The notes under the pieces are model-generated. The model saw only the letters and a program-made list of their open reading frames with translations, was not told the DNA's origin and searched no databases. Shown here piece after piece: positions 1 to 6,774 of a stretch of DNA of 32,187 nt (positions are counted from its first letter, which is position 1; each line of letters opens with the position of its first letter). The stretch lies in assembly GCA_031286695.1 (NCBI GenBank), contig JAITTY010000019.1, forward strand, positions 1-32,187. Direction: 5' to 3'. The position numbers were made by a program, and so were the translations under genes. The stretch is from Sphingobacterium sp. GTDB taxonomy: Bacteria > Bacteroidota > Bacteroidia > Sphingobacteriales > Sphingobacteriaceae.

Positions 1-44
1 TTGTCGTTTAATAGTGACTCCTTGTCAATCATACTCTTATAAAG

Positions 45-86
45 TTAATAAATAAAAAATGCGAAGTCCTTGTAAACTCCGCATTT
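45..86 (-). terminator. Likely terminator of the small minus-strand gene
   Basis: AAATGCG at 57-63 pairs with CGCATTT at 80-86, and the stem extends through three more pairs after one mismatch, leaving an 8-nt loop. Read on the minus strand the stem is followed by a T-rich tract (complement of 45-57). It lies about 120 nt beyond the stop at 208. The rest of 1-207 shows no gene. Confidence 0.55.
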
Positions 87-207
87 CTATAACTTACACA
101 CTTTATGAGACAGTGTCAAAATAAGCAACAAGTTGAATCTATAGATTTTGCGGAAACATTACTATATTCGAATAGGCAATCTGACAATTTTTAAAAACAA
201 CCAACTG

Positions 208-402
208 TCAGATCAAGTAGTGGCTATTACAATTCATAAGTAGTTCCTTTGCAGGTACTTCTTGAATTTTACCATCAACTTTTACCGCCAAACTCTCACC
301 CTTTGCAGCACTTTCTTCTGCCAATTTTCGTAAAGCCTTTTGTACTCCTAAACGAATTCGTTCAGTAAGATTGATATTTTCAATATTTACCTTATCGTTC
401 AT
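208..402 (-). CDS. Small protein paired with a zeta-toxin-like ATPase gene
   Basis: A 64-aa soluble, charged protein with a helical first half (ERIRLGVQKALRKLAEE) followed by a short strand-like segment (SLAVKVDGKIQEV) and a tail ending in AKELL plus a few residues. From memory, such short proteins are encoded directly after zeta-toxin-family ATPases in Bacteroidota and are often treated as their partner or antitoxin; the function is inferred. The start at 402 is supported by context: the stop codon of the dead ATPase frame (392-394) lies inside this gene, an 11-bp overlap typical of translational coupling. The partner upstream is destroyed, so this is probably an orphan whose translation may have lost its coupling. 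The last nine residues look less conserved than the rest. Confidence 0.6.
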   Translation of the reverse strand: MNDKVNIENINLTERIRLGVQKALRKLAEESAAKGESLAVKVDGKIQEVPAKELLMNCNSHYLI

Positions 403-844
403 TATGGTCTTTCGATTTTAGTGTTGACTAAATTTCATTATTTGAAACGAATTCTCCAAATTTATCACCCTGAGCAATTATTTCGGGTATTAGATCCATG
501 TTATCAAAACCAACCATCGATCACATATCGGAATATAATTGTTAAACAGCTTTTCTAAATCACGATGTTATCGTCTCTCTATCACATCAGATGGAATATT
601 GTATACACCGTTTTCTACTCTCTTCTTTTACACGTTGTATGGCTAGTGAAGGTGAGTCGAGCCAAAAATATAGGATAGTGACTGAATAGCCCTTTTTTTG
701 AGCATCGATTACTAAATTTTTATAGCTTTTTGTGGGAAGCGTTGTTTCAAATGCAAAATCAGTCCTATTCTTCATTAATTCCGCTATACGCTCCAACATA
801 ATTCGTCCAGCTAATACGGCGAGGAGCTTTTTTTTGATCTCCAA
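392..844 (-). pseudogene. Zeta-toxin-family ATPase remnant (frameshifted, 5' truncated)
   Basis: The minus strand reads AGRIMLERIAELMKNR, then FAFETTL, then TILYFWLDSPSLAIQRVKE, the middle of the P-loop kinase family that includes zeta toxins (UDP-N-acetylglucosamine kinases) and related AAA proteins. Near 610-620 the frame shifts to GVYNIPSDVIERR. A TAA at 568-570 then interrupts the same frame where the family usually has Tyr before HRDLE. Near 497-505 the frame shifts again to DNMDLIPEIIAQGDKFG, and a TAG at 428-430 interrupts what continues as STLKSKDHNER to a stop at 392-394. The Walker A segment expected upstream of 844 is missing, and only about 30 bp separate this piece from the gene at 875. 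At least two shifts, two nonsense codons and a 5' deletion make it clearly dead. The family match is from recognition, not a search. Confidence 0.75.
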
Positions 845-874
845 ATTTTGTAGTTTAATTTTTTTTTAAAGAGG

Positions 875-1327
875 TCATCCCTTTAGAAGTTCATATTCAC
901 GCATGGGGAAGTCATGTTCAGACCATTTTTTCTTATAGCCTTCTGGTCCTTCCTCATTCCATATTCTGATGAGATTCTCCCGAACCAAATTAATGTATTT
1001 TGGCAATGTAGTAGTTCCCGAGATTATGGGCTCAAAATTATCTTCAGATGTGAGATTCCAACTGGCCCAGTCTTTATACCATCGCAGTTCATAGTCAATA
1101 CTAGTGCCTTTTTTTTTCAGTATAAGTTTATGCTCACCCGGTTCATCCATAAAAACAACCGATGTTTCATCTTTAGTTTTTAATTCAATAGCAGATTGAG
1201 CCAATTCTTTCAGTGAATCGTGTAAGTAGGAGATATTTAGTATTACTATCTCTGTTATATTGCCGATGCAGAGTGTAGCCCAGCCACCCTTATTTACTAC
1301 ATATTTCAGCGTTAGAACTTGTTTCAT
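875..1327 (-). CDS. Orphan 150-aa soluble protein, immunity-like context
   Basis: Not assigned to a family with confidence. It has no signal peptide or membrane segment, begins with a strand-rich region (LTLKYVVNKGGWATLCIGN), and ends in an aromatic, charged half with several Trp residues (RWYKDWASWNL, IRIWNEEG). The ATG at 1327 has an A/T-rich upstream region and no clear Shine-Dalgarno. It stands alone on the minus strand, back to back with the Rhs remnant at 1397. Downstream it almost abuts the broken zeta-toxin gene. Size and setting resemble immunity proteins of polymorphic toxins, but that is inference from context only. Confidence 0.5.
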   Translation of the reverse strand: MKQVLTLKYVVNKGGWATLCIGNITEIVILNISYLHDSLKELAQSAIELKTKDETSVVFMDEPGEHKLILKKKGTSIDYELRWYKDWASWNLTSEDNFEPIISGTTTLPKYINLVRENLIRIWNEEGPEGYKKKWSEHDFPMREYELLKG

Positions 1328-1396
1328 TGTATTGAGCTATTTTTTACAATTTAAAAATATTTTGTTACATATATATCATATTCTACCCCTAAGTTG

Positions 1397-1556
1397 GTTT
1401 TTCGGTATTTCCGAGATGCCGCTTATGTAAACCGATATAACTATCTTTATGGAGGAAAGGAGATACAGTACGAAACTGGCTGGTACGACCGCCATGCCCG
1501 AGAGTAATTACAACCCATACAGATATAATAACAGCTTTTCCAATAAAATAAGATAA
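1397..1556 (+). pseudogene. Rhs-type polymorphic toxin tail remnant
   Basis: One frame gives RYNYLYGGKEIQYETGWYD (1433-1489), which matches the Rhs/YD-repeat core signature of the form YxYNGKExQxETGxYDYGAR. The frame then shifts at about 1485-1494, and MPESNYNPYRYNNSFSNKIR follows from 1494 to a TAA at 1554-1556. That stop shares its last A with the ATG of the next gene (TAATG), the normal join between an Rhs toxin tip and its immunity gene. Everything upstream of 1397, including the Rhs shell, is gone, so this is a scar of recombination or decay. The toxin activity of the lost tip cannot be told. Confidence 0.6.
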
Positions 1557-1879
1557 TGAAAACACTGTTAAATGTATTGTTAAGACTAATTGAGACTGCA
1601 AGAATTCTAGGATTAAATTATCGTGATTTAAAAAATGCAGAAGATCTTTTAATGCATAATGAGTTTGGTTTGTGCTTTGACACAATAATAACACAGATGT
1701 ATGAATACGAAATTGAAATTGATGATGAGTTGTATGAATCGATTTCTAAAATAGGCGATAGAATGAATTTGAAACCAGAGAGTTATACTTTTATGAAAGA
1801 ACTAATAAGGGATGAAAGTAATATTCCTAAACCTTTGAAAGATGAGTTGACGAGGATTATTACGAGCTTAATAGAGTAA
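1556..1879 (+). CDS. MafI-like immunity protein
   Basis: A 107-aa helical, acidic protein. The run LLMHNEFGLCFDTIITQMYE followed by YEIEIDDELYESISKIGDRM and a final KELI segment resembles the MafI family, immunity partners of Maf and related polymorphic toxins. In that family an N-E-x-G-L-A-x-(D/E)-x-L core is followed by a YEYxIxI segment. The start is fixed by the 1-bp overlap with the TAA that ends the Rhs-type remnant, which also supports an immunity role. It is intact while its toxin is not, so it should now protect only against toxins from other strains. A second toxin-like tail begins two bases after its stop, so the locus looks like stacked toxin-tip/immunity cassettes. Confidence 0.65.
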   Translation: MKTLLNVLLRLIETARILGLNYRDLKNAEDLLMHNEFGLCFDTIITQMYEYEIEIDDELYESISKIGDRMNLKPESYTFMKELIRDESNIPKPLKDELTRIITSLIE

Positions 1880-1880
1880 A

Positions 1881-2015
1881 AATTGTAGTTGTCGCTATGG
1901 GGTATGTCCGGGAGCTCAATATTCTGTTGCTTTTGAAATGAAGTTAGCAAGTGGTTCTTATCCAGGAGTATATAAGCGATGTGCTAGATGCAGTTTTGGG
2001 TTTTTTATCCAATAA
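1881..2015 (+). pseudogene. Second toxin C-terminal remnant (orphan tip)
   Basis: Directly after the MafI-like gene an open frame reads through CRYGVCPGAQYSVAFEMKLA and GSYPGVYKRCARC to a TAA at 2013-2015, with no start codon of its own. Pro-Gly rich strings of the type PGxQYSVAFExxL...YPG recall the C-terminal toxin tips displaced behind immunity genes in Rhs, Maf and CDI loci, but I cannot name the toxin family. The next intact gene starts 84 bp further on and could be its immunity gene. The interpretation rests on position and composition. Confidence 0.35.
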
Positions 2016-2098
2016 TTTACTTCCTCAAATCAAGATCATTTTTAATGAAAATAGTAATCAAGTGTTTTAAAATGGTACGGGTGTTGTAAAATAAAATT

Positions 2099-2467
2099 AT
2101 GGAAATAATAACAGAAATACGTGATATAAATTATATGCTTCAGAAATATAAGGGAGCTAATCTCCAACTCGCATTTTATAGTGAGAGTTTAAGTAAACTC
2201 GCTATAAGATTATATTCCATGAATCAAAAAAAAGTAATTTATATCATTGGAATTGGTTGTGAAAAAATATGTGGCCCCTTTCGTCTCTCAAATATTGACT
2301 TATCGATTAATGATGTAGTTAATTCAGAATTAGGAGCAAATTTAATAAGGGTTTTTGATAAAACATCTGGTTTCGAGCTTTTTGCATCTGGCGGTGTTAC
2401 GTTAGCACAGGGAGAAGAGTCTGAATTTGGGACATCTTTTGATCATTTTATTGCACCTGATGACTAA
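2099..2467 (+). CDS. Orphan 122-aa protein, candidate immunity protein
   Basis: No family recognised. The protein is soluble and reads as an alpha/beta fold: an N-terminal helix (INYMLQKYKG), strands around LQLAFYSES and KKVIYIIGIGCEKICG, then an Asp/Ser-rich half (LSNIDLSINDVVNSELGANL) and an acidic C-terminus ending in APDD. It has no signal peptide. It follows a toxin-like remnant by 84 bp on the same strand, repeating the toxin-tail/immunity order of 1397-1879, so an immunity role is the best guess. The ATG at 2099 lacks an obvious Shine-Dalgarno, which is common in Bacteroidota. The gene appears intact. Confidence 0.5.
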   Translation: MEIITEIRDINYMLQKYKGANLQLAFYSESLSKLAIRLYSMNQKKVIYIIGIGCEKICGPFRLSNIDLSINDVVNSELGANLIRVFDKTSGFELFASGGVTLAQGEESEFGTSFDHFIAPDD

Positions 2468-2650
2468 ATTTTGTTAAAACTAAAATTGTATTTTTCATAT
2501 ATGCGATCTAAGCACTGCCGTTTATTATAATCTGAGCCCGAAATGCCATCAGAGGTTCAATTACGATACAATACCGTTTCTCGTAATCAATCTTAGTTTC
2601 AAACCCATACCTTAGCCTTACAGTTTGTAATCATCTTGAAAGTTAATATC

Positions 2651-2717
2651 TGTAAACATATTAATTCAGCATACTACGACCAATTCCAATTTTCCAATAG
2701 CTGCCAATGTTGTCATC
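2651..2717. repeat. Dispersed repeat, shorter copy
   Basis: Positions 2651-2674 are identical over 24 nt to 25237-25260. Positions 2693-2717 match 25302-25326 with a single mismatch. The middle is 18 nt here against 41 nt in the other copy, so this copy seems to have lost about 23 nt. It contains no intact reading frame and sits between decayed genes. It could be the end of an insertion sequence or a fragment of a repeated gene. Confidence 0.6.
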
Positions 2718-2799
2718 TATACTAATATCTTTAGCAATATAGGAGGGAGGTGCACAAGCAATTCGCGCTCCAAAAAAAGCATTCAAAAGACAAAATATA

Positions 2800-2826
2800 T
2801 AAAGGGGGACATTATTTCCCCCTTTA
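2800..2826. terminator. Strong hairpin between convergent genes
   Basis: TAAAGGGGGA at 2800-2809 pairs perfectly with TCCCCCTTTA at 2817-2826 around a 7-nt loop. It lies 117 nt beyond the stop of the minus-strand lipoprotein pair and can serve either direction. The flanking T-tract is modest on both strands. Confidence 0.6.
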
Positions 2827-2942
2827 ATCTATGTTCCAATAAATTTAACAAAGACTACACCGCGCATTTTAACGATTAAGTAAAAATAACAAGTTTCCAG
2901 CTTTAACAATTAGCATAGTCATTATATAGAAATGTTACTGCG

Positions 2943-3626
2943 TTAAAGAAAACTACTGTAGAGTGTTATATTTACCATTTTATCCTTTGCTACCTGGTAA
3001 GAGCCAAATCCCCAGCCATAGTTGCCATAAATCTTGTGGTGAACAATAAAATCAAAACTTTGGTTCGCTGGTACTTTTAGGCTTACGTATCCACTTTTAT
3101 TTGTCAGTCCTTTCAGCGTCGAACTTTTTACTACTTCAGCGACATTATTAGAGGTGACATAGATCTTATTGACAGGAAATGCGACGACCCCCTGATCTTG
3201 AATAGGGATACTGCTTTGGTACGATAGTAACTGAATTATAAGGGTGCCCGAAAAATCAGTCACCTTTGTTGTCTTTTTACGTTCTATACCCGCTGTAATC
3301 TGTACATATTCATCGATGCTGTAATCGTTGTTATTTAATTTTATAAAATCTGTCTTTAGTTGATAATTATTGGGTAACAAATCAGTAAAATAGACTTCGC
3401 CAACACTGTTCGTAATAGCTGAATCTATCAGTGAATTGGAGGCTTGCTTGCTCCCAGGGTTATAAATGTAAACTTTGAGGCCAGGCAATCCCTTGCCAGT
3501 ATCGTCTGTCAATTTGTAGTTTAGTTTTCCCGTAACTTCTCCTTCTACCAGTTTGACAACGACCTCCTTCTTACAGGAGACTGTTGCAATCAACAGTGTG
3601 AGCACAATAAAAAAAATGCCTTTCAT
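2943..3626 (-). CDS. Surface lipoprotein, second of a tandem pair
   Basis: A 227-aa lipoprotein. The signal reads MKGIFFIVLTLLIATVSCKK with the lipobox cysteine at residue 18. It is followed by a strand-rich region (GKLNYKLTDDTGKGLPGLKV, then SVGEVYFTDLLPNNYQL) typical of carboxypeptidase-regulatory-like or Ig-like beta sandwiches. I start at 3626 rather than 3671 because only that ATG gives a clean signal peptide and it leaves 25 nt after the upstream stop at 3652. The protein is a clear paralog of its upstream neighbour: both share the KxTKVTDFSGTL block and the same order of modules. The two are surely co-transcribed. Attachment to the outer membrane by lipidation is expected; the ligand is unknown. 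Confidence 0.75.
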   Translation of the reverse strand: MKGIFFIVLTLLIATVSCKKEVVVKLVEGEVTGKLNYKLTDDTGKGLPGLKVYIYNPGSKQASNSLIDSAITNSVGEVYFTDLLPNNYQLKTDFIKLNNNDYSIDEYVQITAGIERKKTTKVTDFSGTLIIQLLSYQSSIPIQDQGVVAFPVNKIYVTSNNVAEVVKSSTLKGLTNKSGYVSLKVPANQSFDFIVHHKIYGNYGWGFGSYQVAKDKMVNITLYSSFL

Positions 3627-3651
3627 ATTATTAAAGTTTTTTATCAGCAAT

Positions 3652-4329
3652 TTATTGATAAAAACCTGCAAAATAGTTCATCGTTATACCTTTTTGAATG
3701 GATGTTGTACCCCAGTTAACATTTGAAAACGTTGTTGTATTGTAGAGTAAGACGACATAATCTTTGCCAGATGCGATATTAAATGTAGCAATACCATTTT
3801 CGCCTGTCACACCTTTAAATTCGGCGTTAGCTAAGTTTTTTGAAACATATTGCTCATATTCGTAGTTATTAGCAGGAATAATAAGGACACCTATATTTTT
3901 CGCGGGTTGATTCGTATTATAGGAAGTTACTTTAACGACTAAGGTTCCTGAAAAATCTGTCACTTTAGTCTCTTTATTCCTTGTCATACCAGTAGTGACC
4001 TGAACATAATCTCGAACAATATAATTTACATTATTTACTTTTGCCGAATCAGCGACGACTAGATAACTTTTCGGATTTAGATCGCCAAAATCAACTTGGC
4101 CGTTTCCGTCTGTACGACGCTCATCGATTAATATACTGTTGTTTGCATAATAGCTGTCCAAGTGATCGAACAAGGATACCTTGACATTGGATAGACCTTT
4201 ACCATTTGCGTCGGTTAATTTGTAAGTAAGTTTTCCACTATTGGAGAGGGACATCTCTACCTCAGTGGTTTTCTTACATGATACAAATGCTACCGCTAAG
4301 AGCATTAAATAGGCTAAATTTAATTTCAT
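3652..4329 (-). CDS. Surface lipoprotein, first of a tandem pair
   Basis: A 225-aa lipoprotein beginning MKLNLAYLMLLAVAFVSCKK, with the lipidated cysteine at residue 18. The body has a carboxypeptidase-regulatory-like beta-sandwich pattern (GKLTYKLTDANGKGLSNVKV, then DGNGQVDFGDLNPKSYLVV). A second strand-rich half follows after the TKVTDFSGTLVVKV block shared with the downstream gene. The pair probably arose by tandem duplication and has since diverged strongly, because the second halves align poorly. A TAnnTTTG box 27 nt upstream may be the promoter of both genes. No SusC/SusD or polysaccharide-utilisation gene is nearby, so the function cannot be assigned beyond an exported structural or binding protein. 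Confidence 0.75.
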   Translation of the reverse strand: MKLNLAYLMLLAVAFVSCKKTTEVEMSLSNSGKLTYKLTDANGKGLSNVKVSLFDHLDSYYANNSILIDERRTDGNGQVDFGDLNPKSYLVVADSAKVNNVNYIVRDYVQVTTGMTRNKETKVTDFSGTLVVKVTSYNTNQPAKNIGVLIIPANNYEYEQYVSKNLANAEFKGVTGENGIATFNIASGKDYVVLLYNTTTFSNVNWGTTSIQKGITMNYFAGFYQ

Positions 4330-4355
4330 AAATGTTAATGAATTGTTTAAGGTTG

Positions 4356-4363
4356 CAAATATA
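4356..4363 (-). promoter_or_regulatory. Candidate -7 box for the lipoprotein pair
   Basis: Read on the minus strand the site is TATATTTG, matching the Bacteroidota -7 consensus TAnnTTTG, 27 nt before the ATG at 4329. No convincing -33 element was found at the usual distance. Confidence 0.4.
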
Positions 4364-4535
4364 TAATTTTAGTTATTATGTTGTGATTTAGAGGTGTTAA
4401 ATAGACAAAATATATAACTCAATAGCTATAAATTCCATATCTATTAAGTATCTTGACTCAACATAATAATCCTAGTTATACGGAAGTATGGAAGAAGAGG
4501 GAGCTGGATTAGTCACTAATTCATTCTAAGTAGTT

Positions 4536-5324
4536 TTGTATAAATTCCAAAATGATAAAAGCACAACGTTGAAAATAGATTACGAACAGTTTGCAGGTAA
4601 AAAATGTCGGGAACTTGTGCAGATCCAGGAGAGGTTTATGGAACAGTTGAGTATCGGCAGCTATCAGCATTGGTATTATGATGCTGAACTTGCACTCTTG
4701 CGGTTATACAATGACGATACAGATCAATTGTATCTAAAATATATTCCCATCGCTACCTTTTCGCTTACGTCAGAAACATGGATGTGGAGTTGGTTCAATA
4801 ATCATAGTTACGAGCCTAATAAGGACAGCACATTTGCTGTTAGGGAATTTGGCCTCGAAAACGATTACCCGAAATTAACAGCAGGCACTTTCCCGGCCGA
4901 TGAATTCGATTGTTGGGAGTTTGCTGCGATATCATTAGTCACTTTGGAGGGGATAGGAGTGTATCGAGCTCCCACCGAAAAGCTTCAAAGTTATCTTCTA
5001 ATTACTGCTGTCTTGGAAGAAGATTCTCGGGAAGTTGTCCATTTTAACCAGGCAAAAGTTGAATGTAAAATCCATGGGCGGTCAAGAACAGCGTTTGTTT
5101 GTCAGCATCTTAACCTAGAGCATCCGAAGGGTTTTGAAGAGGCTTTTGAAACATATAAAGGGATGGAACTTGGTGAAGATGACGATTTTCAAGCATGGTG
5201 TGATGAATGTGAAAAGGTCAGGATCAGAAATAACGGTTGGAACGAATACGCTGAAGAATTTGCAAAGATCAAACTGGTCTGTGAATATTGTTACTTTGAA
5301 CTAAAAGATTTTAATAATCTTTAA
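4536..5324 (+). CDS. DUF6882-like protein with Cys-rich C-terminal domain
   Basis: A 262-aa soluble protein. The N-terminal two thirds resemble DUF6882 (aromatic TWMWSWFNN motif, followed by LTAGTFPADEFDCWEFAA). The C-terminal part carries paired metal-ligand-like motifs CKIHG, FVCQHL, WCDEC and LVCEYCYF, suggesting a structural zinc site. Such proteins occur near polymorphic-toxin loci, which fits the surroundings, but the role is not known. The start is doubtful. The frame is open from the stop at 4527-4529, has no ATG before codon 36, and the best early start is TTG at 4536. The gene either uses TTG or has lost its first codons. Next to it lies a 273-bp gap (5325-5597) with nothing recognisable. 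Confidence 0.6.
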   Translation: MYKFQNDKSTTLKIDYEQFAGKKCRELVQIQERFMEQLSIGSYQHWYYDAELALLRLYNDDTDQLYLKYIPIATFSLTSETWMWSWFNNHSYEPNKDSTFAVREFGLENDYPKLTAGTFPADEFDCWEFAAISLVTLEGIGVYRAPTEKLQSYLLITAVLEEDSREVVHFNQAKVECKIHGRSRTAFVCQHLNLEHPKGFEEAFETYKGMELGEDDDFQAWCDECEKVRIRNNGWNEYAEEFAKIKLVCEYCYFELKDFNNL

Positions 5325-5672
5325 ATAGAAGATTAGTAGCATATCTGGACGGAGTTTAACTATCGTTTTTCTTGTATGTTTCGTCCTGTTTGTATGGAGT
5401 GACTTATAAATTGACAGGTATGTGCCGTTCACAATATTACTTCATAACTTAGAAAGATTTTTTAATAAAAATGGTAAAACACTTTGATGTTAAGTTTTTT
5501 AAAACACATATTGTGTTGTTTAATAGTGCTTTAATATCTTAAAAAAAAGAAAAAAATAAAATTTTAAAAATAACCAACAGGATATTTATTTTTAGTTTTG
5601 ATGGAAACAAAATATAATTTACATTTGACGATAATTATAAACTCCCATATTTTTAATCAATTCTTCAGAAGA

Positions 5673-6368
5673 ATGTTATTGTATTTGTTTTTTTCTATAA
5701 TGCTGATTATGGCAATCGTTGTCAACGAAAAAAATGCCCGGTATATTCTTGCTGGGTATAATTCGATGTCAGAAATTGAAAAGCACCAATTTGAATTGGT
5801 AAAATTTTTGAAATTTTTCAAAAATTATCTTTTGATATTGGCTGTTTCCTATATTGTCATTGGATTTATCTTAATCAAGATGTTTGATAATGCGAATATT
5901 GGTATTGTATTCTCTGTATTATATCCTTTTTTTGGTTTTTTCCTTTTAATATATAGGTCCTTAAGTTATTATAGAAATAGTTCTAAAACTAACGTGTTGG
6001 TCTTAGTTGTTGGGACGGCAATTATTATTGCAGTTATAACTGCTATTTCTATAGGGTTAAGTAACCCAACTATAAAATTGAATAATAATAAGTTATTTAT
6101 TTCTGGTCCTTACGGAAAAATACTAAATATTGATGAAATTCTATCCGTGGAGAAGATATCTACACCTATTCAAGCGAAAAAGGTAAGTGGGTTTCAAATG
6201 GGTAATGTCCGTAAAGGGAAATTTGAGTTGCCAGATGATGAAATTGTAACCATTATATCAACAACCGATAAAAACTACCTAATGATATTTACAAAGTCTT
6301 CCAAGTATATTATAAACTTTGATAGTGTATTGCAAGCTAAAATTAATGAGAAAATAATAAAGCAATAA
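5673..6368 (+). CDS. DUF3784-like membrane protein with PH-like tail
   Basis: A 231-aa protein. A first membrane helix (LLYLFFSIMLIMAIVV) leads into NEKNARYILAGYNSMSEIEK, the hallmark of DUF3784 proteins. Two or three more helices follow (YLLILAVSYIVIGFILI, VFSVLYPFFGFFLLIY, VLVLVVGTAIIIAVITAI), then a strand-rich cytoplasmic tail (LNNNKLFISGPYGKILNIDE onward) resembling bacterial PH-like domains. I prefer the ATG at 5673 because DUF3784 proteins usually start right at the first helix. An ATG at 5601 would add 24 residues, and a TAGTTTTG -7-like box ends immediately before it. Function unknown, probably a small envelope or stress-related membrane protein. Confidence 0.6.
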   Translation: MLLYLFFSIMLIMAIVVNEKNARYILAGYNSMSEIEKHQFELVKFLKFFKNYLLILAVSYIVIGFILIKMFDNANIGIVFSVLYPFFGFFLLIYRSLSYYRNSSKTNVLVLVVGTAIIIAVITAISIGLSNPTIKLNNNKLFISGPYGKILNIDEILSVEKISTPIQAKKVSGFQMGNVRKGKFELPDDEIVTIISTTDKNYLMIFTKSSKYIINFDSVLQAKINEKIIKQ

Positions 6369-6439
6369 GTTTTAACCATTTTATTTTTTATTTTATGAAA
6401 ATCAAACAAATAATTTTGATCACTTTGAGTGTGATTGGG

Positions 6440-6724
6440 TGACCTCCCCCTGCAAACCAGACATTTTAAAAATAGAGAATTCGGGTGTGAATTACTAATT
6501 TTAAATAGGAGGAAAAACGATGAAAAGATCAAAGTTTACCGAGGCACAGATAGCTTTTGCGCTACGTCAGTCCGAGACCGTTACTCGAATGGAAGAAATA
6601 TGCTGGCAAATGGGAGTTTCACAGGGCGACATTTTTCAATTGGAAGAAACAATACGGTGGTTTAGGCGTTCCTTAATTACGCAAACTGCGGCAGGCGGAA
6701 GGTGAGAATGCTTACTTTTATTGA
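6440..6724 (+). mobile_element. IS3-family left end and 5' fragment
   Basis: TGACCTCCCCCTG at 6440-6452 looks like the left terminal inverted repeat of Bacteroidota IS3-family elements, about 70 nt upstream of an orfA with a strong ribosome binding site (AGGAGG at 6507-6512). Homology stops within the coiled-coil part of orfA. OrfB and the right end are absent, so the element is a truncated scar. The sequence turns into the upstream region of the AraC gene at about 6725. Confidence 0.65.
6520..6724 (+). pseudogene. IS3-family transposase orfA, frameshifted and truncated
   Basis: The first codons read MKRSKFTEAQIAFALRQSET and then VTRMEEICWQMGVS, the helix-turn-helix start of an IS3-family OrfA that binds the terminal repeats. 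After MGVSQGD the homologous frame moves to TFFNWKKQYGGLGVP, so a frameshift lies near 6630. An in-frame TAA follows directly after GLGVP. LRKLRQAEGENA, the start of the leucine zipper, comes next and ends at a TGA at 6722-6724. OrfB with the DDE catalytic domain is missing. The remnant cannot produce a transposase. Confidence 0.75.
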
Positions 6725-6774
6725 GGAATTGTATTCTCTTTTCAAGAGATTGTTATCATTAAGCCTGCTTTATA

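Larger units (their letters stand above)
2468..2942. other. 475-bp gap with weak coding trace and one repeat copy
   Basis: No intact gene is visible. On the minus strand 2508-2625 is an open frame of about 38 codons (YGFETKIDYEKRYCIVIEP), coding-like in composition but without a start, so it may be the end of a lost gene. A repeat copy lies at 2651-2717 and a strong hairpin at 2800-2826; both are listed separately. Confidence 0.4.

Noticed and set aside
914..1183. 89-aa open frame on the plus strand
   Set aside because: It lies fully antisense to the better supported gene at 875-1327 and has low-complexity Phe/Ser composition.
1389..1694. 101-aa open frame on the minus strand
   Set aside because: It is antisense to the Rhs-type tail and the MafI-like gene, both of which have recognisable protein sequence.
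6435..6665. 76-aa open frame overlapping the IS3 orfA
   Set aside because: It is an alternative frame of the IS end and orfA; the orfA frame has the recognised transposase start and ribosome binding site.
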